DNA from: Paramesorhizobium salinisoli
GTDB lineage: Bacteria > Pseudomonadota > Alphaproteobacteria > Rhizobiales > Rhizobiaceae
Assembly (NCBI RefSeq): GCF_003335045.1
Contig: NZ_QOZG01000003.1
Coordinates: 310,001-374,000, forward strand
Direction of reading: 5' to 3'
Length of the DNA: 64,000 bases
The notes under the pieces were generated by a model. It saw nothing but the letters and a program-made list of their open reading frames with translations. It did not search any database and was not told the origin of the DNA. The translations under genes were made by a program, and so were the position numbers. Positions 1 through 8,792 of the stretch are shown one piece after another. The first letter of the stretch is position 1; the number at the start of each line of letters is the position of its first letter.

Positions 1-72
1 CATCGGCGCGAGAAACACCCGGTTGCGCAAACGGACATCGCCTACGTATAAAGCTTCACCCAGAATGGTCAC
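1..72 (-). CDS. dusB: tRNA-dihydrouridine synthase, N-terminal fragment
   Basis: This is the first 24 codons of a gene that runs off the left edge on the minus strand. The peptide contains GDVRLRNRVFLAPM, the usual N-terminal strand of DusB-type flavoenzymes, which reduce uridine to dihydrouridine in tRNA. The only usual start in frame before an upstream stop is GTG at 70-72. It lies divergent to ispDF, a neighbourhood I recall for Rhizobiales. The rest of the protein, including the catalytic Cys, is outside the window, so completeness cannot be judged. Confidence 0.72.
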   Translation of the reverse strand, partial: MTILGEALYVGDVRLRNRVFLAPM

Positions 73-255
73 GACGGCTGTGCCTGTTTCATGTGCATTT
101 TTCCTGTCGCACAGTGTTTAGACAGGATGATGTCTTTCCGCAAGGAAAAGCAGCGTTGACAACGGATAGTATTGATTCCTTCTGGTGTTTGGACGCCACA
201 GGCATTAATCGCAACTCGCTCTAGCATCAAATCATGACACAGAAGGCATAGGACC

Positions 256-1449
256 ATCAAAGTAGCAGCCGTCATTGTCGCAGCCGGCCGGGGGGAACGG
301 GCGGGACAGAGCACCGAAGGGCCGAAGCAATATCGCCGGATCGGCGGCGAAGCCGTGCTTTCGCATACGCTGCGGGCGTTTCTCGACTGTTCACATGTTG
401 GCCTGATCGTATCTGTAATCCATCCGGAAGACCGGCATCTCTACGAACAGGCGACCGGCGCGGTTGGCGCACGGGCCATCACCGTTATCGGCGGTCCGAC
501 GCGGCAGGAATCGACCCGGCTGGGTTTACTGGCGCTGATCGAGCATCAGCCGGATTTCGTCCTGATTCATGATGGCGTGCGGCCGTTCATCGCGCAGGAC
601 TTGTTGCAGCGCATCGTCCAGACGCTGCATCCCGCAATCGGCGTGCTTCCGGCTCTCGCGGTTTCCGATACACTGAAGCAGGCGGGCCCGGATGCGCATG
701 TGGTTGCCACGGTGCCGCGCGCCGGGCTTTACGCCGCGCAGACGCCGCAGGCGTTTCCGTTCGCACCCATTCTCGACGCCCATGAAGCCGCTTATCGCGC
801 CGGGCGCTCGGATTTCACCGATGACGCCGCCATCGCCGAATGGCATGGCCTCGCCGTACGGGTAGTCGAGGGCTCGGCCGACAACACGAAACTCACCTGG
901 GCGAAGGATATCGAAATGGCCGACAAGCGTTTTGCGCAGGATCATGGCGGATTTCCCGATATCCGGACCGGCAATGGCTATGATGTCCATGCCTTCGAGC
1001 CAGGCGATCATGTGACGCTGTGCGGCGTGGAAATACCCTACACATTGAAACTGTCAGGCCATTCGGATGCCGATGTCGGCTTGCATGCGCTGACGGATGC
1101 GTTGCTTGCCACGCGCGGCGCCGGCGATATCGGCACGCATTTCCCGCCGTCCGATCCGCAGTGGAAGGGCGCTGCCTCGCGCATCTTCGTCGAACATGCC
1201 GCGAGTATTGTCCGGCAGGCCGGCGGACGCATCGCCAATGCGGATATCACGCTGATTTGCGAAGCGCCGAAGATCGGCCCGCATCGCGAGGCGATGACCG
1301 CCTCCCTGTCGCAGATGCTGGGTATCGCTCCGGATCGCGTTTCGATCAAGGCGACCACCAATGAGAAGCTTGGCTTCGTCGGGCGCGGCGAAGGCATCGC
1401 CGCGATCGCCACGGCGACCGTCATCTATCCCGGCGAGGTGCCGGAATGA
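256..1449 (+). CDS. ispDF: Bifunctional IspD/IspF (MEP pathway)
   Basis: This fused enzyme makes 4-diphosphocytidyl-2-C-methyl-D-erythritol and then the 2,4-cyclodiphosphate in the non-mevalonate isoprenoid pathway. The IspD half (about residues 1-230) shows [15 protein letters not shown] and HDGVRPF. The IspF half (from about 235) shows GYDVHAF, whose Asp and His bind metal, then [13 protein letters not shown]. The N-terminal nucleotide-binding loop is in frame from about 256, but no ATG, GTG or TTG lies between the in-frame TGA at 235 and that loop. I begin the feature at ATC 256 (reading [11 protein letters not shown]), which has AGAAGG 9 bases upstream. The first in-frame ATG is at 355 and would remove the active-site loop. 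The stop overlaps the start of cinA. Confidence 0.9.
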   Translation: MKVAAVIVAAGRGERAGQSTEGPKQYRRIGGEAVLSHTLRAFLDCSHVGLIVSVIHPEDRHLYEQATGAVGARAITVIGGPTRQESTRLGLLALIEHQPDFVLIHDGVRPFIAQDLLQRIVQTLHPAIGVLPALAVSDTLKQAGPDAHVVATVPRAGLYAAQTPQAFPFAPILDAHEAAYRAGRSDFTDDAAIAEWHGLAVRVVEGSADNTKLTWAKDIEMADKRFAQDHGGFPDIRTGNGYDVHAFEPGDHVTLCGVEIPYTLKLSGHSDADVGLHALTDALLATRGAGDIGTHFPPSDPQWKGAASRIFVEHAASIVRQAGGRIANADITLICEAPKIGPHREAMTASLSQMLGIAPDRVSIKATTNEKLGFVGRGEGIAAIATATVIYPGEVPE

Positions 1450-1937
1450 GCCTGATAGCCGAGGAAAAAGCCAAGGCGGTGCTGGATGCCTGCCGCCGGG
1501 ACGGTATCATGCTGGCGACGGCAGAATCATGCACCGGCGGCCTTATCGCAGCCGCGCTGACCGACATAGCGGGATCGTCCGATGTGGTCGATCGCGGCTT
1601 TGTGACCTATTCCAACGCGGCCAAGGAAGAAATGATCGGCGTCCCCTCTCCGCTTATCGCGGAGTTCGGCGCGGTATCGAAGGAAGTGGCGCTGGCCATG
1701 GCCGAGGGCGCGCTCGCCCATTCGCGCGCTGGCATATCGGTCGCAGTCACGGGTATTGCCGGCCCCGGCGGCGGCACGCCGGAAAAGCCAGTGGGCCTCG
1801 TCCATATCACAGCAATGCGTGAGAGCGGTACGGTGCTTCACCGCGAATGCCGCTTCGGCGACCTAGGACGCGACGGCATCCGCCATGCAACGGTGATTGC
1901 GGCGCTCGACCTGATGCTCGAAATCCTGGCCGCCTAA
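1446..1937 (+). CDS. pncC: CinA C-terminal-domain protein, nicotinamide-nucleotide amidase
   Basis: At 163 residues this is a stand-alone CinA C-terminal domain (PncC family), which deamidates nicotinamide mononucleotide in pyridine nucleotide recycling. The family signature [20 protein letters not shown] is near the N terminus, followed by [10 protein letters not shown]. The ATG overlaps the ispDF stop by four bases (ATGA), so the two are probably translationally coupled. Its 3' end overlaps the 3' end of convergent ratA by a few bases, leaving no room for a terminator between them. The N-terminal MoCF-like domain of full-length CinA is absent, which is normal for PncC-only forms. Confidence 0.9.
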   Translation: MSLIAEEKAKAVLDACRRDGIMLATAESCTGGLIAAALTDIAGSSDVVDRGFVTYSNAAKEEMIGVPSPLIAEFGAVSKEVALAMAEGALAHSRAGISVAVTGIAGPGGGTPEKPVGLVHITAMRESGTVLHRECRFGDLGRDGIRHATVIAALDLMLEILAA

Positions 1938-2383
1938 CCGTAAATCGTGTCGGCGCGCCGCTCGAAAGCTTCAGTGAACTTGCGGAAGGCGAGGTCAAAC
2001 ATTGTCCCCATCAGCAGGCCGAGTGTCCGGCTTTTGAATTCGTAATCGATATAGAACTCGATCTCGCAGGACGCACCGTCGCCGATGGGCCGGAAAGCCC
2101 AGCGATTGTCGAGATAACGGAACGGCCCGTTGATATATTTCACGTCGATGATGTTTTCTTCCGGGTTGAGAAACACCTGGCTGGTGAACGTTTCCCGAAT
2201 CAGCTTGTAGCCGACTGTCATGTCGGCAACGAGCAATGTCCTTGCGTCGCGTTCCTTGCGCGAGCGTACCGTCAGCGCCTCGCACATGGGGAGGAACTCA
2301 GGGTATTTCTCGACATCGGCCACGAGCGCGAACATTTCCTCCGCCCGGTGCCGGACCTGCCGTATCGTGGTGAACTGGGGCAT
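1934..2383 (-). CDS. COQ10/RatA family START-domain protein
   Basis: This 149-residue protein of the polyketide cyclase/START superfamily (Coq10/RatA type) begins with MPQFTTIRQVRHRAEEMFAL and contains VEKYPEFLPMCEAL, both typical. Members are thought to bind ubiquinone or another hydrophobic ligand. E. coli RatA has been described as a toxin acting on 50S subunits, but no RatB-like partner is next to it here, so a quinone-related role is the safer inference. It starts 6 bases after the lipA stop and probably shares its transcript. Confidence 0.85.
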   Translation of the reverse strand: MPQFTTIRQVRHRAEEMFALVADVEKYPEFLPMCEALTVRSRKERDARTLLVADMTVGYKLIRETFTSQVFLNPEENIIDVKYINGPFRYLDNRWAFRPIGDGASCEIEFYIDYEFKSRTLGLLMGTMFDLAFRKFTEAFERRADTIYG

Positions 2384-2389
2384 GCGGTA

Positions 2390-3361
2390 TCAGGCCTGTC
2401 CGGAAATATGCGCTTCACGTGCCGCCTTGAGCTTGGCGAAATCCTCTCCGGCGTGGTGCGAGGAACGGGTCAGCGGGCTCGACGCCACCAACAGGAACCC
2501 CTTGGTCCGCCCTATGGTTTCGTAGGATTTGAATTCCTCCGGCGTGACGAAGCTGATGACCGGATGGTGCTTGCGCGACGGCTGGAGATATTGGCCGATG
2601 GTCATGAAATCCACGTCGGCCGAGCGAAGGTCGTCCATCAGCTGCAGCACTTCGTTACGCTCCTCGCCCAGGCCAAGCATGATGCCGGATTTGGTGAAGA
2701 TCGTTGGATCGAGCTCCTTGACCCGCTGCAAAAGCCGGATCGAATGGAAATAGCGGGCGCCGGGACGCACTTTCAGATAGTTCGACGGTACGGTCTCAAG
2801 ATTATGGTTGAACACGTCGGGCCTTGCTTTGACCACGATTTCCAGCGCGCCATCCTTGCGCAGGAAATCCGGCGTGAGGATTTCGATCGTGGTTTTAGGC
2901 GTCGCTGCCCGGATCGCATGGATGACATCGGCGAAATGCTGCGCACCGCCATCGTCGAGATCGTCGCGGTCTACCGACGTAATGACCACATGCGAGAGGC
3001 CCATCTGCTTGACGGCCTTGGCGACATTCTCCGGCTCATTGGGGTCGAGCGCCGTCGGAATGCCGGTCGCGACATTGCAGAAGGCGCAGGCGCGGGTGCA
3101 TATCTCGCCCATGATCATAAAGGTGGCGTGCTTCTTGTCCCAGCATTCCCCGATATTCGGGCAGCCAGCCTCTTCGCAGACGGTAACGAGGTTGTGCGAA
3201 CGCACGATCTCACGCGTTTCGCCATAGCCCTTTGACGTAGGCGCCTTCACACGGATCCAATCCGGCTTCTTCAGAATCTCGGAATCCGGCCGGTGCGCCT
3301 TTTCGGGATGACGGACGCGCTTTTCTTCAGAAAGGATCGTCCTGTCGAGAACGGTAACCAT
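2390..3361 (-). CDS. lipA: Lipoyl synthase
   Basis: This 323-residue radical-SAM enzyme inserts two sulfurs into protein-bound octanoate to form the lipoyl cofactor. The auxiliary cluster cysteines [12 protein letters not shown] (about residues 62, 67, 73) and the radical-SAM CTRACAFC motif (88, 92, 95) are both complete. ATG 3361 is preferred over the TTG just upstream because an AAGGCAGG ribosome site precedes it. The gene lies downstream of the PDH genes, whose E1-beta and E2 carry the lipoyl domains that LipA modifies. No lipB is seen in the window. Confidence 0.97.
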   Translation of the reverse strand: MVTVLDRTILSEEKRVRHPEKAHRPDSEILKKPDWIRVKAPTSKGYGETREIVRSHNLVTVCEEAGCPNIGECWDKKHATFMIMGEICTRACAFCNVATGIPTALDPNEPENVAKAVKQMGLSHVVITSVDRDDLDDGGAQHFADVIHAIRAATPKTTIEILTPDFLRKDGALEIVVKARPDVFNHNLETVPSNYLKVRPGARYFHSIRLLQRVKELDPTIFTKSGIMLGLGEERNEVLQLMDDLRSADVDFMTIGQYLQPSRKHHPVISFVTPEEFKSYETIGRTKGFLLVASSPLTRSSHHAGEDFAKLKAAREAHISGQA

Positions 3362-3400
3362 CAAAAACCTGCCTTCAGCCGCGCCTGTTCAGTGGGATCG

Positions 3401-3646
3401 TCAGTTGCGCACGAGTTTGGCGACGAACAGCAAAATACAGGAACCCACGAAACCCTGCACCAGATAACCGAGCCATCCGCTTGCGACATGAATATTCGCG
3501 CTATCGAAGATAGCGTTGGCGAGCAACGCGCCGATGATGCCGATCACGATATTCATGAAGACACCGAAGCGAAGTCCGATCAGGATGCCGGCAAGCCAGC
3601 CTGCCAAGCCGCCAATGATAATCGCTGCAATCCAACCCACGCCCAT
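3401..3646 (-). CDS. GlsB/YeaQ/YmgE family small membrane protein
   Basis: This is an 81-residue, very hydrophobic protein with three likely membrane segments and the glycine-rich GGLAGWLAGILIG pattern of the GlsB/YeaQ/YmgE (transglycosylase-associated) family. Members are stress-linked inner-membrane proteins of unclear activity. ATG 3646 is chosen because GAGGT sits 7 bases before it. An ATG six codons upstream would place that ribosome site inside the gene. It lies between lpdA and lipA in the same direction and ends 39 bases before the lipA start. Confidence 0.85.
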   Translation of the reverse strand: MGVGWIAAIIIGGLAGWLAGILIGLRFGVFMNIVIGIIGALLANAIFDSANIHVASGWLGYLVQGFVGSCILLFVAKLVRN

Positions 3647-3721
3647 CTGAATACCTCGTCCCAAGCAAGAATAATTGTCACAAAAGATATGGGGGATTAT
3701 CCGCCCATTGGCAATGCTGCG

Positions 3722-3760
3722 GCATGATCGCGAAAAGTTGAGGGCTTTTCACGATCATGC
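3722..3760. repeat. Palindromic intergenic element
   Basis: The arms GCATGATCGCGAAAAG and CTTTTCACGATCATGC pair over 16 bases with one mismatch around a 7-base loop. It lies just past the lpdA stop, so it could act in RNA as a 3' hairpin. The same arm sequence recurs at 5301-5343, so this is a repeated element rather than a simple terminator. Confidence 0.75.
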
Positions 3761-3770
3761 GGGTCTTAAA

Positions 3771-5216
3771 CTAAGCGTTCAACGCCCGTCCATAGGCGTC
3801 CAGCACACTTTCCTTCATCGTCTCCGAAATGGTCGGATGCGGGAATATCGTGTGGATCAGCTCTTCTTCCGTCGTCTCCAGATTCATCGCGATCACGAAG
3901 CCCTGAATCAGTTCCGTGACTTCCGCACCTACCATGTGGGCGCCGATGAGTTCGCCCGTCTTCTTGTCGAAGATGGTCTTCACCAGACCCTGATCCTCGC
4001 CGAGCGCGATCGCCTTGCCGTTTGCGACGAAGGGGAAGCGGCCGACGCGGATGTCACGGCCCTCGGCCTTGGCCTTCGCCTCGGTGAGCCCCACCGAAGC
4101 GACCTGGGGGTGGCAATAGGTGCAGCCAGGGATCTTCAGCTTGTCCATGGGGTGGACGTTCGGCAGGCCGGCGATCTTTTCGATGCAGATGACTGCCTCA
4201 TGCTCGGCCTTGTGAGCGAGCAGCGGCGGGCCAGCGACGTCACCGATCGCATAGATGCCCGGCACATTGGTCTTGCCATAACCGTCGATGGCGATAAAGC
4301 CGCGATCGGTCTTCACACCGACGGCCTCAAGACCGATACCCTCGATATTGGCTTGCACGCCGACGGCGGAGATCATCCGGTCAGCTGTGATCTTCTCCGT
4401 CGTGCCATCCTTCTTTTCGATGGTGGCGGTGATGGAGTTGGCGCCCTTCTCCACCTTGGCGACCTTGGCCTCCAGAATGATCTTCATGCCCTGGCGCTCG
4501 AATTGCTTCTTGGCCAGCGCGGAGATTTCCGCGTCCTCGACCGGCATGACCTGGTTCATGATCTCGACGACCGTGACCTCGACGCCCATGGTGCGGTAGA
4601 AGCTCGCGAATTCGATACCGATTGCGCCGGAACCCATGACGAGCAACGACTTCGGCATTTCTTCCGGCTTCATCGCCTCGAAATAGGTCCAGATCAGCTT
4701 GCCGTCCGGCTCGATTCCGGGAAGCGCGCGCGGGCGGGCGCCAGTGGCGATGATGATGTGCTTGGCGGTATAGGTACCCTCGCCCAACGTGTTCTTGGGA
4801 ACTGGTCCGACCGGCTCGACCGGCTTCTTGGTGGACTTGGATACGACGACTTCACCGGGCTTGGTAATCCTGGCTTCACCCCAGATGATGTCGACCTTGT
4901 TCTTCTTGAACAGGAAGCCGACGCCATTGTTCATGCGGTGCGCGATGCCGCGCGAGCGGGCGACGATCGCCTTGATGTCGGGCGTGATGGAGCCTTCCAG
5001 GGTCAGGCCGTAATCCTTGCCGTGCTGGGCGGTGTGCAACACGTCGGCCGAGCGCAACAGCGCCTTGGTCGGAATGCAGCCCCAGTTCGAGCAGATGCCG
5101 GCGAGGTGCTCGCGCTCGACGACCGCCACCTTGAGCCCCAGTTGGGCGGCGCGGATGGCGGCGATGTAGCCTCCCGGACCCGAACCGATAACAATGACGT
5201 CGTAATTGTTTGCCAC
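3771..5216 (-). CDS. lpdA: Dihydrolipoyl dehydrogenase (PDH E3)
   Basis: This 481-residue flavoprotein reoxidises dihydrolipoyl groups on E2 (and the E1-beta lipoyl domain) with NAD. An N-terminal FAD dinucleotide fold (VIVIGSGPGGYIAAIRAAQ) is followed by the redox cysteine pair in GICSNWGCIPTKALL (Cys-x4-Cys), a central NAD fold (VMGSGAIGIEFASFY) and the C-terminal HPHPT catalytic His-Glu region. The start is GTG, supported by AGGAG 7 bases upstream. It is the last PDH gene, separated from the SGNH hydrolase by a composite palindromic repeat. The Ser-Asn-Trp-Gly spacing residues differ from the more common LNxG, but the active cysteines are intact. Confidence 0.96.
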   Translation of the reverse strand: MANNYDVIVIGSGPGGYIAAIRAAQLGLKVAVVEREHLAGICSNWGCIPTKALLRSADVLHTAQHGKDYGLTLEGSITPDIKAIVARSRGIAHRMNNGVGFLFKKNKVDIIWGEARITKPGEVVVSKSTKKPVEPVGPVPKNTLGEGTYTAKHIIIATGARPRALPGIEPDGKLIWTYFEAMKPEEMPKSLLVMGSGAIGIEFASFYRTMGVEVTVVEIMNQVMPVEDAEISALAKKQFERQGMKIILEAKVAKVEKGANSITATIEKKDGTTEKITADRMISAVGVQANIEGIGLEAVGVKTDRGFIAIDGYGKTNVPGIYAIGDVAGPPLLAHKAEHEAVICIEKIAGLPNVHPMDKLKIPGCTYCHPQVASVGLTEAKAKAEGRDIRVGRFPFVANGKAIALGEDQGLVKTIFDKKTGELIGAHMVGAEVTELIQGFVIAMNLETTEEELIHTIFPHPTISETMKESVLDAYGRALNA

Positions 5217-5241
5217 CGCGTTTCTCCTTGGTCCTGTTTGT

Positions 5242-5343
5242 TTTAGAGCACAATCCGATTTGACGGAATCAAACCAGGCGCTCTAAATTTCTGTCTTTGC
5301 GCATGATCTCGTCCGAAAAGTCTGCAACTTTTCGGGATCATGC
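5242..5343. repeat. Composite palindromic intergenic element
   Basis: Two inverted repeats lie side by side. The first, 5242-5287, is bounded by TTTAGAGC and GCGCTCTAAA with an inner GATTTGA-type core. The second, 5301-5343, pairs GCATGATC...CCGAAAAG with CTTTTCGGGATCATGC around a 7-base loop. The second arm matches the element at 3722-3760. The layout resembles the mosaic intergenic repeats known from Rhizobiales. It fills almost the whole lpdA to SGNH-hydrolase gap. Confidence 0.75.
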
Positions 5344-5344
5344 T

Positions 5345-5983
5345 CTAGAGGCCGAGCATCACGCGCACAATCGGTGCAAGCGCACGCCCCAGGGCCTTCG
5401 TATTGTTCGCATCCATATGGATGCCGTCGATCGGCGTGGTCTTGGCCACCTGCGCGGCATCGAAGAAACCACAGCCCGTCTCATCCGCCATGTCGGCATA
5501 GAGGATCGCGAGCTTGCGTGATTCAGCGACGCCACCGGTCAACAGGGCGGCGAAATCAGGATTAGCCGTCTCGCTGATATGCGGCGGCGCGACGATTAGA
5601 ACGTCAGGTGTCTCAGCCTCGCCAAAATACGGGTGCCTGTGGACGATATCAACCAGGCGCCGCATGCCCTGCTTCGCGCCAAGCGCGCTACCCGATATGA
5701 ACGGTTTCATGTCGTTGGTGCCGAGCATGATGATGACGAGGTCGAGCGGCGCATGGGTGCCCAGAATGGTCGGCAGCACCCTCGCCCCGTTGCGATCCTC
5801 CGCCGCGACATGATCGTCGAAGGCGGTTGTCCGTCCGTTGAGGCCTTCGGCAATCACGCGAACCTGACCGCCGAACGTATCCTGCAGCACCGATGGCCAC
5901 CGATCCTCAAAGGCATGACGCCCCGGCCCGGGGGCGTCATAACCCCAGGTCAGAGAATCGCCGTAGCAGAGGACGGTTTTCAT
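5345..5983 (-). CDS. SGNH/GDSL-family hydrolase (arylesterase-like)
   Basis: This 212-residue cytoplasmic esterase-like protein has the nucleophile block VLCYGDSLTWG (Ser about residue 10), an oxyanion Asn in LGTNDMK and the Asp-x-x-His pair in IDGIHMD near the C terminus. No signal peptide is seen when translation starts at ATG 5983, which is chosen because the SGNH block must follow directly. It begins 7 bases after the pdhC stop and sits before lpdA, so it is almost certainly transcribed with the PDH genes. The substrate is unknown; a link to acyl or lipoyl metabolism is only inference from position. Confidence 0.88.
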   Translation of the reverse strand: MKTVLCYGDSLTWGYDAPGPGRHAFEDRWPSVLQDTFGGQVRVIAEGLNGRTTAFDDHVAAEDRNGARVLPTILGTHAPLDLVIIMLGTNDMKPFISGSALGAKQGMRRLVDIVHRHPYFGEAETPDVLIVAPPHISETANPDFAALLTGGVAESRKLAILYADMADETGCGFFDAAQVAKTTPIDGIHMDANNTKALGRALAPIVRVMLGL

Positions 5984-5990
5984 GATCCCG

Positions 5991-7337
5991 TCAGACCAGC
6001 ATGCCCATCGGATTCTCGATGCGCCGCTTGAAGGCCTGGGCCAGTTCCGCCGCGAGAGCACCGTCAACGGCGCGATGGTCGGTCGAAAGCGTCACGGACA
6101 TGACGTTGGCGACCTTGATCTCGCCGTTCTTCACCACGGCACGCTGCTCGCCCGCCCCGATGGCGAAGATCGTGGCGTGCGGTGGATTGATGATCGCTGC
6201 AAAGTCCTTCACGCCGAACATGCCGAGATTGGAAACCGAGGTCGTGCCGCCCTGATATTCCTCGGGCTTCAGCTTGCGCTCGCGCGCGCGCTTGGCAAGA
6301 TCCTTCATCTCGTTGGAAATAACGGAAAGCGACTTTTCGTCGGCGCGCCGCACAATCGGCGTGATCAGCCCGCCGGGGATCGATACGGCGACGCCGACAT
6401 CGGCGTGCTTGTGCTTGACCATGTTGGCGTCAGTCCAGGAGACATTCGCCTCCGGGATGTCGCGAAGCGCCAGCGCCGTCGCCTTGATGATGAGATCGTT
6501 GACCGAAAGCTTGAAGGCGGGAACCTCACCGTTTTCCGTCTTCTTGAGTGGCGCCGACGCATTGATCTGCGCGCGCAGCGCCAGAAGCGCGTCGAGTTCG
6601 CAGTCGATCGTCAGGTAGAAATGCGGAATGCTGAGCTTCGATTCCAGCAGACGGCGGGCGATCGTCTTGCGCATGCCGTCATGGGCAACGAGTTCGTAGG
6701 AGCCTTCTTCGAAGAGCTTGAGCACGGCATCGTCCGAAACCGGCTTGGCCGCGCCCGGCTGCTGAGCCGCACCGGCAGAAGCCTGTTTGGCGCCGCCGCC
6801 CGAGATGGCCGCTTCCACGTCCTTCCTGACCACGCGCCCATGCGGGCCTGAACCCGTGACACGTGCAATATCGACGCCAGCTTCCTTGGCGATGCGACGG
6901 GCGAGCGGCGAAGAGAAGACACGCGAGCCGTCGGCTTGCGCTGCAGGCGCGGGAGCGGCTTTGGGTTGCTCCTGCTTCGCCTGCTCGGCCGGCTTTGCCT
7001 CAGGGGCGGGCGAGGATTTCTCCTCGGCCTTCGGTGCCTCGGCCTTGGCCGGAGCGGCGCTATCACCCCCCTTGGCTGCGGCCGCGACGTCCTCGCCTTC
7101 CTCGGCCAGAACGGCGATCAGCGCATTGACCTTGACGCCTTCGGTGCCGGCAGGCACCACAATTTTGGCGACAGTGCCTTCATCGACGGCTTCGACTTCC
7201 ATCGTCGCCTTGTCGGTTTCGATCTCGGCGATCACATCGCCCGGCGCAACCTTGTCGCCTTCCTTGACCAGCCATTTGGCCAGATTGCCCTCTTCCATCG
7301 TCGGGGAAAGGGCCGGCATGGTGATATTGATCGGCAT
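5991..7337 (-). CDS. pdhC: PDH E2, dihydrolipoamide acetyltransferase
   Basis: This 448-residue protein has one N-terminal lipoyl domain (lipoyl Lys about residue 43 in [11 protein letters not shown]), an Ala/Pro-rich linker to about residue 140, a peripheral-subunit-binding domain (SPLARRIAKEAGVDIARVTG) and the catalytic core ending in STDHRAVDGALAAEL with the catalytic His near residue 421. It transfers acetyl groups to CoA and forms the core of the complex. It follows pdhB by 15 bases. A second lipoyl domain is supplied by E1-beta. Confidence 0.97.
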   Translation of the reverse strand: MPINITMPALSPTMEEGNLAKWLVKEGDKVAPGDVIAEIETDKATMEVEAVDEGTVAKIVVPAGTEGVKVNALIAVLAEEGEDVAAAAKGGDSAAPAKAEAPKAEEKSSPAPEAKPAEQAKQEQPKAAPAPAAQADGSRVFSSPLARRIAKEAGVDIARVTGSGPHGRVVRKDVEAAISGGGAKQASAGAAQQPGAAKPVSDDAVLKLFEEGSYELVAHDGMRKTIARRLLESKLSIPHFYLTIDCELDALLALRAQINASAPLKKTENGEVPAFKLSVNDLIIKATALALRDIPEANVSWTDANMVKHKHADVGVAVSIPGGLITPIVRRADEKSLSVISNEMKDLAKRARERKLKPEEYQGGTTSVSNLGMFGVKDFAAIINPPHATIFAIGAGEQRAVVKNGEIKVANVMSVTLSTDHRAVDGALAAELAQAFKRRIENPMGMLV

Positions 7338-7352
7338 GTCCTGATCCTTCCC

Positions 7353-8777
7353 TTAAGCGGTGTAGGTTACGGCTTTTACCGCCTCGACGACTTCAGCAAC
7401 AGTCGGCAGCGCCAGCTTTTCGAGATTGGCGGCATAGGGCATCGGAACATCCTTGCCCGCGATGGTGATCACCGGAGCGTCGAGATAATCGAATGCCTGC
7501 TGCATGATGCGCGCTGCGATCTCGGTTCCGACGGAGGATTGCGGGAAGCCTTCCTCGATCGTCACGCAACAGCCCGTCTTCTTGACCGATTCGATTACCG
7601 TTGGCAGATCCATCGGGCGGATCGTCCTGAGGTCGATGATCTCCGCATCGATGCCGAGACCGGCGAGTTCTTCGGCGGCCTTGACCGCATAGGTCATGCC
7701 GATGCCGAAGGAAACCAATGTCACATCCTTGCCCGTCTTGTGGATGCGCGCCTTGCCGATCGGTAGCACGAAATCGTCCATTTTCGGCACATCGAAGCTG
7801 TGGCCGTAAAGGATTTCGTTTTCGAGGAAGATGACAGGGTTCGGGTCGCGGATCGCTGCCTTGAGCAGGCCCTTGGCGTCGGCGGCAGTGTAAGGCATCA
7901 CCACCTTGAGCCCCGGAATATGGCTGTACCAGGCGGCATAGCATTGCGAGTGCTGGGCCCCGACGCGCGCGGCGGCGCCGCTTGGCCCGCGGAACACGAT
8001 GGGCGCGCCCATCTGGCCGCCTGACATATAAAGCGTCTTCGCCGCCGAATTGACGATCTGGTCGATCGCCTGCATAGCGAAATTGAAGGTCATGAATTCG
8101 ACGATCGGGCGAAGCCCGGCCATTGCAGCGCCGACGCCGACGCCGGCAAAGCCATGCTCGGTGATCGGCGTATCGACCACGCGGCGCGGACCGAATTCGT
8201 CAAGCAACCCTTGAGTGATCTTATAGGCGCCCTGATATTCCGCGACTTCCTCGCCCATGATGAAAACATCGGGGTCCCGGCGCATTTCCTCGGCCATCGC
8301 GTCGCGCAGCGCTTCGCGGACCGTCGTCTTCACCATTTCAGTGCCTTGCGGGATATCGGGATCGGCGGCGACATCCACCTTCGGCTGGGCTGGTACCTTG
8401 CTGTCGGTGGCGCTCGATGGCTCGTCAGCTGACTGACGCGCTTTGCCGCCTGCAGCCTCCGATGTGGCCGCAGGCGTGTCCGCGTCCGCCTTTGGTGCAG
8501 ATGCTGCAGCGGAACCAATGGAACCGGCGCTCTCGCCCTCGGCGAGCAGCACGGCGATAGGCGTGTTGACCTTCACATTATCCGTGCCTTCGGCGACAAG
8601 GATCTTGCCAATCGTGCCCTCGTCGACAGCTTCCACTTCCATCGTGGCCTTGTCGGTCTCGATTTCGGCGATGACGTCACCGGAGGTAACGGCGTCACCC
8701 TCCTTCTTCAGCCATTTCGATAATTTGCCCTCTTCCATCGTCGGCGAGAGCGCAGGCATGAGAATCTCTACAGGCAT
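7353..8777 (-). CDS. pdhB: PDH E1 beta with N-terminal lipoyl domain
   Basis: This 474-residue protein has an N-terminal lipoyl domain (Lys about 43, same [11 protein letters not shown] block as E2) and a linker rich in Ala, Ser and Pro to about residue 140. The transketolase-like pyrimidine-binding domain follows ([20 protein letters not shown]), then the C-terminal domain. With PdhA it decarboxylates pyruvate and acetylates lipoyl groups. The extra lipoyl domain on E1-beta is a known alphaproteobacterial arrangement. It lies 15 bases after the pdhA stop. Confidence 0.97.
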   Translation of the reverse strand: MPVEILMPALSPTMEEGKLSKWLKKEGDAVTSGDVIAEIETDKATMEVEAVDEGTIGKILVAEGTDNVKVNTPIAVLLAEGESAGSIGSAAASAPKADADTPAATSEAAGGKARQSADEPSSATDSKVPAQPKVDVAADPDIPQGTEMVKTTVREALRDAMAEEMRRDPDVFIMGEEVAEYQGAYKITQGLLDEFGPRRVVDTPITEHGFAGVGVGAAMAGLRPIVEFMTFNFAMQAIDQIVNSAAKTLYMSGGQMGAPIVFRGPSGAAARVGAQHSQCYAAWYSHIPGLKVVMPYTAADAKGLLKAAIRDPNPVIFLENEILYGHSFDVPKMDDFVLPIGKARIHKTGKDVTLVSFGIGMTYAVKAAEELAGLGIDAEIIDLRTIRPMDLPTVIESVKKTGCCVTIEEGFPQSSVGTEIAARIMQQAFDYLDAPVITIAGKDVPMPYAANLEKLALPTVAEVVEAVKAVTYTA

Positions 8778-8792
8778 GTCTACACCCTCCCC

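Noticed and set aside
1934-2383. RatA toxin of a toxin-antitoxin pair
   Set aside because: No RatB-like partner is adjacent, and Coq10-type proteins at this place in Rhizobiales are better explained by a quinone or lipid-binding role.
1847-3235. Plus-strand open frame of about 460 codons opposite ratA and lipA
   Set aside because: Antisense to the clear lipA and ratA genes; no domain, and lipA keeps all its iron-sulfur cysteines.
3675-5246. Plus-strand open frame of about 520 codons opposite lpdA
   Set aside because: Shadow of lpdA with low-complexity Asp/Gly/His/Leu content and no family match.
5301-5343. Hairpin as a simple terminator of the SGNH hydrolase gene
   Set aside because: There is no T-run, the arms match the element at 3722, and lpdA downstream has its own good ribosome site, so it is better called a repeat.
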